Shown: positions 7,988 through 17,372 of the stretch, piece by piece
How positions within the stretch are numbered: the first letter of the stretch is position 1
How the letters are laid out: each line of letters begins with the position of its first letter
From: Candidatus Aalborgiella aggregata
Lineage (GTDB): Bacteria > Pseudomonadota > Gammaproteobacteria > Burkholderiales > Burkholderiaceae_C
NCBI GenBank assembly: GCA_016705065.1
Contig: JADIYY010000003.1
Span: 558,001-622,000 of the forward strand
Direction: 5' to 3'
Length of the DNA: 64,000 bases
The notes under the pieces: generated by a model
Databases searched by the model: none
Told to the model about the DNA's origin: nothing
Seen by the model: only the letters and a program-made list of their open reading frames with translations
Program-made: the position numbers and the translations under genes

Positions 7988-9535
7988 TTAAACCTCGCGT
8001 CTTAGGGCTGGGAACAAGATCACATCCCTGATGCTGGGACTGTCGGTGAGCAACATCATCAAGCGGTCAATACCAATGCCGCAACCACCCGTAGGGGGCA
8101 TGCCGTATTCCAAGGCGCGCACAAAGTCGTGGTCATAAAACATGGCTTCGTCGTCACCGTCATCTTTGGCGGCTACTTGGGCATGAAAACGAGCGGCTTG
8201 GTCTTCGGCATCGTTCAGCTCGCTAAAACCATTGCCAAATTCGCGGCCTGTGATGTAGAGCTCAAAACGCTCAGTCACCTCGGGGCGATCGTCATTGGCA
8301 CGTGCCAATGGTGAAATTTCTGTGGGGTGCTCCATGATGAAGGTCGGTTGCCAGAGTTTTTCTTCGACGGTTTCTTCAAAATACAACACTTGCAAGCTGG
8401 CCAACGAGCGGGTAGACAGCTTGTGCTTGGCTTCTGTCATGCCGATTTTTTTCAGCGCATTGGTTAACCACAGTGCATCATCCACGCGCAGACCAGAGCC
8501 ATCGTCCATGGCTTGTGCAGCTTCGGTGTGTTTTATGATGGCTTCACGTATCGTCAAGCGCTCAAAAGGTTCGCTCAAATCAACGGGTACACCACCATAG
8601 GTCAACATCAGTGAGCCAGTCGCTTTCATGGCTGCATTGCGAATGATGGCTTCGGTGTAGCTCATCAAATCGTTGTAATCCCAGTACGCAGCGTAAAACT
8701 CCATCATGGTGAATTCGGGGTTATGGCGCACGCTGATGCCTTCATTGCGGTAGCTGCGGTTGATCTCGAACACGCGCTCAAAGCCGCCAACTATCAAGCG
8801 CTTCAAATACAACTCAGGCGCGATGCGCAAATACATTTCTTGGTCCAACGCGTTGTGGTGCGTTTGGAAGGGTTTGGCATTCGCGCCGCCCGGAATCGGG
8901 TGCAACATGGGCGTTTCAACTTCTAAAAAGTCGTTGTCCACCATGAATTCACGTATCGCGCTCACTGCTTTGCTGCGCGCTTTGAAACGGTTGCGGGCAT
9001 GTTCGTCAGTGATCAAATCAACATAGCGCTGGCGGTATTTGGTTTCTTGGTCGGCCATGCCATGAAACTTGTCGGGCAGCGGGCGCAGGCTTTTGGTCAA
9101 CAAGCGCACTTCGGTCGCATGGATTGACAGTTCACCCGTTTTGGTTTTAAACAAAGTACCCACACATGCCACGATGTCACCCAAGTCCCAATGTTTGAAA
9201 CTGGCATGAATGTCTTCGCCCACACCGTCGTTGGTCACATAGATTTGAATTTGACCTGTGCTGTCTTGCAAGGTAGCAAAACTGGCTTTGCCCATCACGC
9301 GCTTGAGCATCATGCGGCCTGCCACGCTGGCAACAATCTTTTTGGGGTCCAGCTCATCTTTGGCTTCGCCTTCGTAGGTGGCTGTCAAGTTAACTGCGCG
9401 GTCTTTGGGTTTGAAGTCGTTGGGAAAAGCCACGCCTTTGCCATCCAATTGCGCTTTTCGAATGGCCTTGAGTTTTTCGCGGCGCTCAAGAATCAGTTGA
9501 TTTTCGTCAAAGGCGTGTGTGTGGGTATCGGACAT
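7988..9535 (-). CDS. lysS: Lysyl-tRNA synthetase, class II
   Basis: The protein has 515 residues. The N-terminal OB-fold anticodon-binding domain (about residues 60-170) is followed by a class II catalytic core: motif 2 near RVFEINRSYRNEGISVRHNPEFTMME (split here by position) and motif 3 GCGIGIDRLMMLL near the end. It charges tRNA-Lys in the cytoplasm. It converges with fccB with 38 bp between the stops. A terminator between this gene and the lipoprotein gene upstream suggests lysS has its own promoter. Confidence 0.97.
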   Translation of the reverse strand: MSDTHTHAFDENQLILERREKLKAIRKAQLDGKGVAFPNDFKPKDRAVNLTATYEGEAKDELDPKKIVASVAGRMMLKRVMGKASFATLQDSTGQIQIYVTNDGVGEDIHASFKHWDLGDIVACVGTLFKTKTGELSIHATEVRLLTKSLRPLPDKFHGMADQETKYRQRYVDLITDEHARNRFKARSKAVSAIREFMVDNDFLEVETPMLHPIPGGANAKPFQTHHNALDQEMYLRIAPELYLKRLIVGGFERVFEINRSYRNEGISVRHNPEFTMMEFYAAYWDYNDLMSYTEAIIRNAAMKATGSLMLTYGGVPVDLSEPFERLTIREAIIKHTEAAQAMDDGSGLRVDDALWLTNALKKIGMTEAKHKLSTRSLASLQVLYFEETVEEKLWQPTFIMEHPTEISPLARANDDRPEVTERFELYITGREFGNGFSELNDAEDQAARFHAQVAAKDDGDDEAMFYDHDFVRALEYGMPPTGGCGIGIDRLMMLLTDSPSIRDVILFPALRREV

Positions 9536-9679
9536 GTTGGAACTGCTGGTGGGTTGAGCCTCAGATTAGCAACGATGAGGTTGCTGGTTCAAGGCTGTAA
9601 AAAGACTGTTAAGAATCGGTTTGTTTAAGTCTTGTATTTTAAGGGCGAAAAAAAGAGCGGCCAATAAAAGAGCGCCCAA

Positions 9680-9709
9680 AAAAAAAGCGACCATCTGGTC
9701 GCTTTTTTT
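9680..9709 (-). terminator. Rho-independent terminator downstream of the 9729-10271 lipoprotein gene
   Basis: GCGACC-ATCT-GGTCGC (9686-9702) is flanked by A-runs on the left and T-runs on the right, so it can act in both directions. It begins 19 bp after the stop of the minus-strand lipoprotein gene. Confidence 0.8.
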
Positions 9710-9728
9710 GAATACAAAACTCAGTTGC

Positions 9729-10271
9729 TTAGCGGTAGCCGCTGTCTTTGGCGTCGTGAATGATTTTGACCAATCGACCACTGCCGTAACGACCGCGGTA
9801 CCAAGAAGAATTCTCAGCAAATATCAAACGGCCAGCGCCTTTGTAGGCAAATTCAGTGCGATAGCGGTCATTGCCGTAGTAGTAAGGGATCCAAGCTTTG
9901 CCCGTGATGTACGAGCCTTCGTCATTGGGGTTGCCAATGGTATCGACAACTTGTCGCATGGACATGCCAATTTGCACTTTGGTGAAGCGGCTGCCGGGTG
10001 CAGGAGAGCCAATCACTTCGCCTTTTTGTCCGTTGATGCCAACCACTTCGCGGGTATTGGCTTTGCGTTCTGCATCGCGTGCTTTTTCAGCCGCTTTCTC
10101 TTGCTCTTTGCGTGCCTTTTCTTGAGCTTTTGGATCAGGCTGTGCGGGTGCAGCTGCTGTTGTCGTTGTGCCTGCCGCTGGTTGTTCACCCTTGCTGGCG
10201 CAACCACCTAGAATAAATGTGGTGCCAATCATGGCGGCCAGTAAACTGGTTTTTGTTGTCAATGAAATCAT
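9729..10271 (-). CDS. Outer-membrane-type lipoprotein with SmpA/BamE-like domain
   Basis: I choose the ATG at 10271, preceded by AGGAG, not the longer upstream frame. The product is 180 residues with lipobox ILGGC (Cys about residue 23). An Ala/Thr/Pro linker and a highly charged Lys/Glu/Ala helix (about residues 45-70) follow, then a C-terminal domain with VQIGMSMRQVVDTIGNPND. This segment has the pattern of the BamE/SmpA fold. The charged helix could be a peptidoglycan-spanning or coiled segment (inference). It stands alone between a terminator and a dispersed repeat. It is not BamE itself by length and lacks known partners here. Confidence 0.65.
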   Translation of the reverse strand: MISLTTKTSLLAAMIGTTFILGGCASKGEQPAAGTTTTAAAPAQPDPKAQEKARKEQEKAAEKARDAERKANTREVVGINGQKGEVIGSPAPGSRFTKVQIGMSMRQVVDTIGNPNDEGSYITGKAWIPYYYGNDRYRTEFAYKGAGRLIFAENSSWYRGRYGSGRLVKIIHDAKDSGYR

Positions 10272-10405
10272 ATGGCGTGCTCCTAAATGAATGTGAAGGT
10301 GAATATGATGGAAAGGCAATTTAGCAAGGGTGTCTGTGAACCCCTGCAATGATTGTAGTCCTTAATATATGACTTGGGTTCAAAAATAATTCAAACACCC
10401 ATTCT

Positions 10406-10471
10406 GCTATGTTATATATAGCAAACTAGGCAATATTTATGTCGGCTACAGGCATATTTGGCATAAATTTT
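10406..10471 (+). repeat. Dispersed palindromic repeat, copy 2 (encodes C-terminus of the Lrp regulator)
   Basis: GCTATGTTATATATAGC (10406-10422) is followed by AAACTAGGCAATATTTATGT (10423-10442) and CGGCTACAGGCATATTTGGC. The minus-strand regulator gene enters the repeat from the right and stops inside it at 10426, so its last residues (PVADINIA) are repeat-encoded. Confidence 0.85.
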
Positions 10472-10923
10472 GTACGTTTGGTGTTGAAGTATGTCTTGAC
10501 GTTTCTCACATTGGCATCTTGCGTGAAGAGGCGCTGTGAGAGTGTCAAATAGGCGGGCATATCGTGCGCGTACACAATCAAGCAAAAGTCGGGGCCAGGT
10601 GAGACGCGGTAGCACTGCTGAACTGCGGGGTCTTGTGTGATGCGCTGTTCAAATGCGCTCATATGCTCTTCACCTTGCTTGTCCAAGGTGATTTCGACAA
10701 TCGCTGTCAAACCATGGCCCTGAACTTTCGCCAGCACATCGGGGTTCAACAGGGCAACTTGTCGTTCAATCAAACCACAATCTTTCAGCGCTTTCACCCG
10801 CCGCAAACATGTGGGGGGTGAAATGTGCAAACGCTCAGCCAGGTCTTGGTTGCTCAAGCTGGCATCGGTTTGAAGCGCATCGAGCAACTTAGCATCGGTT
10901 TTATCTATGACCATTTGTTTCAT
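10426..10923 (-). CDS. Lrp/AsnC-family transcriptional regulator with repeat-derived C-terminus
   Basis: The protein has 165 residues: an N-terminal winged helix-turn-helix (LSNQDLAERLHISPPTCLRR, residues about 24-43) and a C-terminal RAM ligand-binding domain (residues about 70-145). Members sense amino acids and bind DNA as oligomers. Typical members end a few residues after the final strand. Here the last residues, MPVADINIA, are encoded by the dispersed repeat at 10406-10471, whose conserved AGGC reads as the TAG stop on this strand. It is divergent from glmS across a very AT-rich 134 bp gap, where autoregulation is likely. The effector is unknown. Confidence 0.88.
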   Translation of the reverse strand: MKQMVIDKTDAKLLDALQTDASLSNQDLAERLHISPPTCLRRVKALKDCGLIERQVALLNPDVLAKVQGHGLTAIVEITLDKQGEEHMSAFEQRITQDPAVQQCYRVSPGPDFCLIVYAHDMPAYLTLSQRLFTQDANVRNVKTYFNTKRTKFMPNMPVADINIA

Positions 10924-11057
10924 AATTTATTAAATATTTGATATAAATTTCGATAATATAAATACATGGAATATTATTTCATAAATAGATATAAATTGCA
11001 CTTTATGTGAATAACAAAAGCCGTACCATTCTCACATTCGTACAAATGAGGTGAACC
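10924..11057. promoter_or_regulatory. AT-rich divergent regulatory region between the Lrp-type gene and glmS
   Basis: This stretch is strikingly AT-rich, with repeated ATAAATTT/ATATAAAT elements and a dyad-like GGAATATTATTTCA at 10968-10981. Lrp-family proteins favour such DNA. No single -35/-10 pair stands out by eye. Confidence 0.45.
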
Positions 11058-12937
11058 ATGTGTGGAATTGTTGCTGCGGTATCCAGTCAAAATATTGTTC
11101 CAGTTTTGCTCCAAGGTTTATCGCGCCTGGAGTACCGGGGCTATGACTCTTGTGGTGTAGCGGTTCATGCCAATGGTGTCAAGCGAGCGCGCAGTACTTC
11201 ACGTGTGGCGGAGCTTGAAGCGCAAATCAAAGACGAAAATTCGAAGGGCATACCGGTATCGCTCACACACGTTGGGCCACGCATGGTGTACCCAGCGAGA
11301 GCAATGCACACCCGCATTTCAGTTTTGGACCAGGTGATGCAACGGGAAAAGCTGGCAAAGTCGCTTTGGTGCATAACGGCATCATTGAAAACCACGATGA
11401 ACTGCGCGCAGCTTTGCGTGCCAAAGGCTATGTGTTTGTCAGCCAAACCGATACCGAAGTCATCGCGCATTTGATTGACAGCGTTTACAACGGCGATTTG
11501 CTGGAAGCCGTCAAAACGGTTTTGCCACAATTACACGGTGCATATGCCATTGCGGTGTTTTGTAAAGACGAGCCACACCGCATCATTGGTGCACGTGCAG
11601 GTTCACCTTTGATTTTGGGCGTCGGCAAATCGGACAGCGCCAATTATTTGGCCAGCGATGCGATGGCACTGGCAGGCGTGACGGATCAAATCGTGTACCT
11701 GGAAGAAGGCGATGTGGTGGATTTGCAGTTGGGCAAATATTGGTTGTTAGACAAAGCTTTCAAACCTTTATCAAGTGCACAGCGACCCGTTAAAACCGTG
11801 TTGGCACACAGCGGCGCAGCAGAGTTAGGGCCTTATCGCCACTACATGCAAAAAGAAATTTTTGAACAACCCCGTGCCATTGCCGATACGCTGGAAGGCG
11901 TGGAAGCCATCATGCCCGAACTGTTTGACCCCATTGTGCCGTACGCAGCAGGTGCGAATGCGCACGCCACATTCAAGCAAATTGACAAAGTGCTGATCCT
12001 GGCTTGTGGCACCAGTTACTACAGCGGCTGCACTGCCAAGTATTGGCTGGAGAGCATTGCACAAATTCCAACGCAAGTCGAAGTAGCCAGCGAATACCGC
12101 TACCGCGATTCCGTGCCTGATGCGAATACCTTGGTCGTCACCATTTCGCAATCAGGCGAAACGGCTGACACTTTGGCGGCACTGCGGCACGCCCAGTCTT
12201 TGGGCATGAAGCACACGTTGACAATATGCAATGTGAGCACCAGTGCCATGGTGCGTGAGTGTCTGCTCGCCTACATCACGCGTGCAGGGGTCGAAATTGG
12301 CGTGGCTTCTACCAAAGCGTTCACTACACAATTGGCGGGTTTATTTTTGTTGACCCTGGCCATCGCACAAAACAAAGGCCGTTTAAGTGCAGAACAAGAA
12401 CGCACACATCTCACAGCAATGCGCCATTTACCCGCCGCGTTACAAGCGGTGCTGGCCTTAGAGCCGCAACTCATCAGCTGGGCAGAAGACTTCGCCAAAC
12501 ACGATAACGCCTTGTTTTTGGGTCGAGGCATGCATTACCCAATTGCCTTAGAAGGTGCGCTGAAACTCAAAGAAATCAGCTACATCCACGCCGAAGCCTA
12601 TCCCGCAGGCGAACTGAAACACGGCCCACTGGCCTTGGTCACCAGCGACATGCCAGTGGTCACTGTCGCACCCAATGATGCATTGTTAGAAAAACTCAAA
12701 AGCAATATGCACGAAGTGCGCGCGCGCGGTGGGGTGTTGTATGTGCTGGCAGATGCCAACACCAAAATTGAAAGCGGTGAAGGCATCAACGTGATTCACA
12801 TGCCTGAAAACTACGGCGCTTTGAGTCCGCTATTGCACGTTGTCCCGCTGCAACTCTTGGCCTACCACACCGCTTTGGCCAAAGGGACAGATGTCGACAA
12901 GCCGCGCAATTTGGCAAAGAGTGTGACGGTAGAATAA
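11058..12937 (+). CDS. glmS: Glutamine-fructose-6-phosphate aminotransferase, frameshifted as read
   Basis: The gene starts ATG TGT GGA, giving the N-terminal nucleophile Cys2 of class II glutamine amidotransferases; GAGGTG precedes it. The glutaminase domain breaks at 11241-11250. As read, the frame leaves the family sequence after KDENSK. One extra base near AAGGG restores GHTGIAHTRWATHG, and the frame then stays open to 12937 through both SIS sugar-isomerase domains (CGTSYYSG, TISQSGETADT). The restored length is about 626 residues. The enzyme makes glucosamine-6-phosphate for peptidoglycan and LPS and is normally essential without external amino sugars, so a real null is unlikely. The queC gene follows 4 bp later. 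Confidence 0.9.
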
Positions 12938-12941
12938 ATCT

Positions 12942-13652
12942 ATGGCATTACACACATCCGCGCTCGTTTTATTTTCGGGTGGTCAAGATTCCACAACCTG
13001 CTTGGCTCTGGCATTGAGCAAATACGAACGCGTCGAGACGATTGCGTTTGACTACCGCCAGCGCCACAGTGTGGAGCTGGAAGCACGTTTGCGCGTTTTG
13101 GAGCAAATCAAACAGCAGTTTCCACAGTGGGCACGCAAACTGGGCGAAGACCATTTGCTGGATTTGGCCGTGTTGGGGCAAGTGAGTGAAACGTCTTTGA
13201 CGCGCGATGTTGCATTCAAAATGGAAAGCTCTGGCTTGCCCAACACCTTTGTGCCGGGGCGCAATTTGTTGTTCCTCACATTGGCAGCGGCATTGGCTTA
13301 TCGACGCGATTTGCAAGTGATGGTGACAGGCGTTTGTGAAACAGATTTTTCAGGTTACCCCGATTGCCGTGACGACACCATGAAAGCCATGCAGTTGGCA
13401 TTGTCCTTGGGTATGGACAAACGCTTCCTGATTGAAACGCCTTTGATGTGGATTGACAAAGCCGAAACCTGGGAATTGGCGCAATCCATTGGCGGTGAAA
13501 AATTGGTGGATTTGATCATTGAGCACACACATACTTGCTACCTTGGTGACAGAACGCACCGACAAGATTGGGGCTATGGTTGTGGTGAATGCCCAGCTTG
13601 TGATTTGCGAGCCAAAGGGTTTGCGCGTTGGCGTTCTTCTAAAAAATCTTAG
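12942..13652 (+). CDS. queC: 7-cyano-7-deazaguanine synthase (queuosine pathway)
   Basis: The protein has 236 residues. The N-terminal PP-loop reads FSGGQDSTTCL (residues about 11-21). The C-terminal zinc site has a cysteine in CYLGDR and the cluster YGCGECPACDLR (residues about 208-219). It converts 7-carboxy-7-deazaguanine and ammonia to preQ0 with ATP, for queuosine in tRNA. It lies 4 bp after glmS, so the two are co-transcribed; both need nitrogen donors, but I see no deeper link. A dispersed repeat on the other strand begins at its stop codon. Confidence 0.96.
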   Translation: MALHTSALVLFSGGQDSTTCLALALSKYERVETIAFDYRQRHSVELEARLRVLEQIKQQFPQWARKLGEDHLLDLAVLGQVSETSLTRDVAFKMESSGLPNTFVPGRNLLFLTLAAALAYRRDLQVMVTGVCETDFSGYPDCRDDTMKAMQLALSLGMDKRFLIETPLMWIDKAETWELAQSIGGEKLVDLIIEHTHTCYLGDRTHRQDWGYGCGECPACDLRAKGFARWRSSKKS

Positions 13653-13721
13653 AGCATTTTTGGCCTCTAGCCGGCGTGTTGATTGCCTAGCTTGCTATAA
13701 TAATAGTAGTATAACGATAGC
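13653..13721 (-). repeat. Dispersed palindromic repeat, copy 3 (between queC and the nucleotidase)
   Basis: On the minus strand: GCTATCGTTATAC...ATTATAGC hairpin (13721 down to about 13694), then AGGCAATCAACACGCCGGCT and AGAGGCCAAAAATGC. The hairpin loop is longer than in other copies. It fills the gap between two convergent genes. Confidence 0.8.
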
Positions 13722-13747
13722 GTTTCACAGCAAGTGAAAGTTTGCGT

Positions 13748-14652
13748 CTATTTAATTTCTTGATTCGATATGCCACTGACGACGTGGCCCGATGGCACGT
13801 GTACTGCTGCTGAATTCACATGACCGGTTTGGTCATCAAAGAAGAAATCAGGTTCGAATTCGCGCAAAAATTCACCCTTCGCAAGGCCGCCCAAAAACAT
13901 GGCTTCGTCGACTTCAATGTTCCAATTCATCAGGGTGCGAATGGCGCGTTCATGCGCCGGTGCGCTGCGTGCTGTTACCAGTGCCGTACGCAAACGCATA
14001 TGCGCTGTGCCCTCTTTTGCAAGCGGTGCATGGCTTCTAACAAGGGTTTGAATGGACCGCCGCTGAGCGGCAAATTGGCTTTGTCCTTCTCGTGCTTTTG
14101 AAAGGCAGACAAACCTTCTTTTTGATAAACCTGTTCAGCCTCGTCACTGAAAAGCACGGCATCGCCGTCGAATGCAATACGCACTTCGTTGGGGTGCTCG
14201 GTACTGGCGTGGGTGGACAGTGGATAAACTTGCGCAGCCGGTACACCTGCATCAAGCGCAGCACGCACATCGCTTAAATGCGTGGATAAAAACAAATTGG
14301 CATGCAGCGGTTTGAGGTAACGCCAGGGTGATTGCCCACGGGTAAAACTGCCACGCAAAATATCCAAACCATAGTGCTGTGCAGATCTGAAAACACGCAT
14401 GCCAGAGACCGGGTCGTTGCGCGACAAAATCACCACCTCAACGCGCTTCACGTTATCGGTGTTGAAAGCCAATAATTTTTTAACCAGCGAAAAGGCCACT
14501 CCGGGTTTGGCAGGTTCGTCCAATTTGGACAATTGCAAATCCATGTAAGCGCGGTCATCACCTTGCTCAAAAACTTCGTTTTCTGATTCAAAGTCAAAGA
14601 GAGCTCGCGATGAAATGGCAACAACCAGTTGCCCTTGGAGAGTGGTAGCCAT
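13748..14652 (-). CDS. 5'-nucleotidase of the cytosolic cN-I family, frameshifted as read
   Basis: The sequence matches the pattern of the 5'-nucleotidase family that includes vertebrate cN-IA: VAISSRALFDFESENEVFEQG at the N-terminus, then RNDPVSGMRVFRSAQHYGLD, NLFLSTHLSDV, RIAFDGDAVLFSDEAEQVY and TALVTARSAPAHERAIRTL. FFDDQTGH lies near the end. It should dephosphorylate nucleoside monophosphates in the cytoplasm. The frame breaks at the T4 run 14015-14018 (A4 on the coding strand); one more base joins LHRLQKEGTAHMRLRTALV. The restored protein has about 301 residues. It precedes no operon partner, but purN (purine synthesis) lies immediately upstream on the same strand, 10 bp away. Confidence 0.82.
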
Positions 14653-14662
14653 ACGCCCGAGT

Positions 14663-15268
14663 TTACTTGACGCTGGTCGCCATGGTCGCCTTGGTCGCCA
14701 AAAGCGAAGCGATCACTTTGGGGTAAATCAGATGCTCTTGCGTCAAGACGCGGGCAGCCAGTGTTTGCTCTGTGTCATCCGGCAATATGGGCACGACAGC
14801 TTGCGCCAGAATCGTTCCAGCATCTAATTCAGAACTCACGCGGTGTACGGTTGCCCCCGCAAATTTGCAGGCTGCGTCAATCGCACGTTGGTGGGTATGT
14901 AAACCTGTGAAGGCGGGTAACAAAGAGGGGTGAATGTTCAAAATGCGCCCTTCATAATTCGACACAAAAGCAGGTGTCAAGATGCGCATGAAGCCTGCCA
15001 GCACAAGCAGTGCGGGCTGGTACGTGTCGATTTGTTGCATCAATTGGGTTTCAAAAGCTTCACGTGATGCATAAGCTTTGTGATCGATGAACAAGCTAGG
15101 GATGCTTTGTTCCTTCGCAAAAGCAAGGCCTGCTGCATCTGCCTTGTTGCTGATGACGGCGGCAATTTGTGCGCTAAACTGACTCTTCCAATTTTGCGTT
15201 TGCGCAGCTTTTACAATGGCAGCCATATTCGAGCCACCACCTGAAATCAAGATCACGATATTTTTCAT
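14663..15268 (-). CDS. purN: Phosphoribosylglycinamide formyltransferase
   Basis: The protein has 201 residues. Visible motifs are ILISGGGSNM at the N-terminus, the formyl-folate region LAGFMRILTPAFV and NIHPSLLPAFTGLHTH, where the Asn and His are catalytic, and VSSELDAGTILAQ. It transfers a formyl group from 10-formyltetrahydrofolate to GAR in purine synthesis. Its C-terminal tail (ATKATMATSVK) is written by a small 9-bp tandem repeat. The nucleotidase gene follows 10 bp downstream, so an operon joining purine synthesis and nucleotide breakdown is likely. It is divergent from yceH. Confidence 0.95.
   Translation of the reverse strand: MKNIVILISGGGSNMAAIVKAAQTQNWKSQFSAQIAAVISNKADAAGLAFAKEQSIPSLFIDHKAYASREAFETQLMQQIDTYQPALLVLAGFMRILTPAFVSNYEGRILNIHPSLLPAFTGLHTHQRAIDAACKFAGATVHRVSSELDAGTILAQAVVPILPDDTEQTLAARVLTQEHLIYPKVIASLLATKATMATSVK
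14673..14699. repeat. Three tandem 9-bp units in the purN 3' end
   Basis: CTGGTCGCC, ATGGTCGCC and TTGGTCGCC follow directly on each other. On the coding strand they give the repeated Ala-Thr steps of the PurN tail. Unit number may vary between strains. Confidence 0.8.
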
Positions 15269-15284
15269 TTAACGGATTATCACA

Positions 15285-16019
15285 TTGGAAACCACAACAG
15301 ATTCAGCCCCAACTGCTTTCGATCATTTAAGCAGCAACAAGCTACCCGTACTGAGTGCAGCACAGGCGCGCGTGCTGGGTACTTTGATGGAAAAAGCGCG
15401 CACCGTGCCAGACAGTTACCCTTTAACCTTGAACGCCGTGGTGACGGGCTGCAACCAGAAAAGCAGTCGCAATCCCTATATGGAAATCACTGAAGATGAA
15501 GCGCAAACAGCACTGCAAGCGCTGAAGGCTATGTCGGTTCAAGCTGGACAAATGCTGGTGCGCGAAGTCAGTGGCAGTCGCAGCATGCGATACGAACACA
15601 ACTTTCAACGCTGTTTGGGGGTGCCTGAGCAGTCAGCTGTGATTCTGGGGATTCTGATGTTGCGCGGGCCGCAAACAGCGGGGGAATTGCGTATCAATTC
15701 AGATCGGTGGTACAAGTTTGCCGACATTTCTTCAGTAGAAGCGTTTTTAGAAGAGATGCAAAATCGCTCAACCGAAAAGGGCGGAGCTTTGGTGCAAAAA
15801 TTGCCGCGTGCGCCTGGCGCGCGTGAGCAACGGTGGGCGCATTTGCTGTGTGGTGAAATTGATGTCACTGAATTGGAGACGGTGTACGAAGCGTCTGATT
15901 TGGCGAGTACCGAGGGTTCAAAAATACACCAACGCATCAGCGCTTTGGAAGATGAAGTCGCCAGCCTGCGTCAAACCGTTCTTGATTTATGCAAAGACCT
16001 CGGATTGACGGCAAAATGA
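15285..16019 (+). CDS. yceH: YceH family protein (DUF480)
   Basis: The protein has 244 residues. It has the DUF480 signature LSAAQARVLGTLMEKARTVP, NAVVTGCNQKSSRNP and LRGPQTAGELR, two winged-helix-like halves, and a C-terminal coiled stretch (ALEDEVASLRQTV). The function of the family is not established. The start appears to be TTG at 15285 (no in-frame ATG stands before the conserved region), 16 bp from the divergent purN start, so the two share a very short promoter region. Confidence 0.88.
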   Translation: METTTDSAPTAFDHLSSNKLPVLSAAQARVLGTLMEKARTVPDSYPLTLNAVVTGCNQKSSRNPYMEITEDEAQTALQALKAMSVQAGQMLVREVSGSRSMRYEHNFQRCLGVPEQSAVILGILMLRGPQTAGELRINSDRWYKFADISSVEAFLEEMQNRSTEKGGALVQKLPRAPGAREQRWAHLLCGEIDVTELETVYEASDLASTEGSKIHQRISALEDEVASLRQTVLDLCKDLGLTAK

Positions 16020-16092
16020 AAAGATTGTCAATTTCTGGCTTGCCATGCCAATCAATGACGGTGACAATGGATGTGAAATTGGAGAACACGCG

Positions 16093-17299
16093 ATGGATTT
16101 AGCTTTTACACCAGAAGAACAACAATTTAGAGAAGACGTTCGCACATGGGTGCGCGCCCATTTGCCAGCAGATATTGCGCATAAAGTCAGAAATTCGCTG
16201 ACCTTGACGCGCGATGACATGCAAAACTGGGCCAAGATTCTGGGTAAAAAAGGTTGGCTGGGTCACGCATGGCCTAAGCAATTTGGTGGCCCCGGTTGGA
16301 ATGCGATTCAAAAACATTTGTTTGAAGAGGAGTGTGCATTGGCATGTGCACCGCGAATCGTACCATTTGGACCTGTGATGGTCGCACCAGTCATCATGTC
16401 GTTTGGCAGTGCCGAACAACAACAAAAGTATTTACCAGGCATTGCCAGTGGCGAAGTGTGGTGGAGCCAAGGATACAGCGAGCCAGGATCGGGTTCGGAC
16501 TTGGCATCTGTGAAGTGCAAAGCCGAGCGTGTAGGCAATCACTACCTTGTGAATGGTCAAAAAACGTGGACCACGCTGGGTCAATATGGCGAATGGATTT
16601 TTTGTTTGGTGCGCACCAGCAACGAAGGCAAACCACAAACCGGCATCAGCTTTTTGTTGATTGACATGAAGAGCAAAGGTGTGAGTGTTCGCCCCATCAA
16701 ATTATTGGATGGCGAGTGTGAAGTCAATGAAGTGTGGTTTGACAATGTGGAAGTCCCAGTAGAAAACTTAATTGGTGAAGAAAACAAAGGCTGGACTTAT
16801 GCCAAGCACTTGTTAAGCCATGAACGGACCAACATTGCCGATGTGAACCGTTCCAAGCGCGAGTTGGAAAGACTCAAACGCATTGCCAAGGCCGAGGGCA
16901 TTTGGGAAGACAACCGTTTCAGAGACGAAATTGCCAAATTGGAAGTCGACGTGATTGCGCTGGAGATGATGGTTCTGCGTGTACTCAGCGCCGAAAAAAT
17001 CGGGCAAAAACTCGCTGGATGTGGCGGGCCTATTGAAAATTCGTGGCAGTGAAATTCAACAGCGCTATGCTGAACTGATGATGTTGGCCGCAGGGCCGTT
17101 TGCTGTTCCGTTGATACGCGAAGCGATGGAAGCGGGTTGGCAAGGCGATCAAATGTTTACCGGCAACGCTGGTTTTCCAGGCAGCGCAGCGCACTGTGCA
17201 CCACTTGCCAGCACGTACTTCAACCTGCGTAAAACAACCATTTATGGCGGCTCGAACGAAGTGCAGCGCAACATCATTGCGCAAACTGTGCTGGGTTAA
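16093..17299 (+). CDS. Acyl-CoA dehydrogenase family protein, frameshifted as read
   Basis: The start is the ATG at 16093 with GGAG upstream. It shows the fold's landmarks: MDLAFTPEEQQFREDVR, the FAD/substrate loop YSEPGSGSDLASVKC, the WTT flavin motif in QKTWTTLGQYG, and the C-terminal YGGSNEVQRNII. The frame breaks at the A6 run 16994-16999. With five A residues it reads LSAEKSGKNSLDVAGLLKIRG and continues to 17299. The restored length is about 401 residues. The next gene is a second, shorter acyl-CoA dehydrogenase. Such pairs occur as large and small subunits of pimeloyl-CoA-type dehydrogenases, which is my inference for the role. Confidence 0.82.
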
Positions 17300-17372
17300 G
17301 AGCGTTAAGTGCGGTCTTCAAACTGAGAATAAGTGGCTAATCGCCAAAACAATTTTAAAAAGGTCAAAGTAA

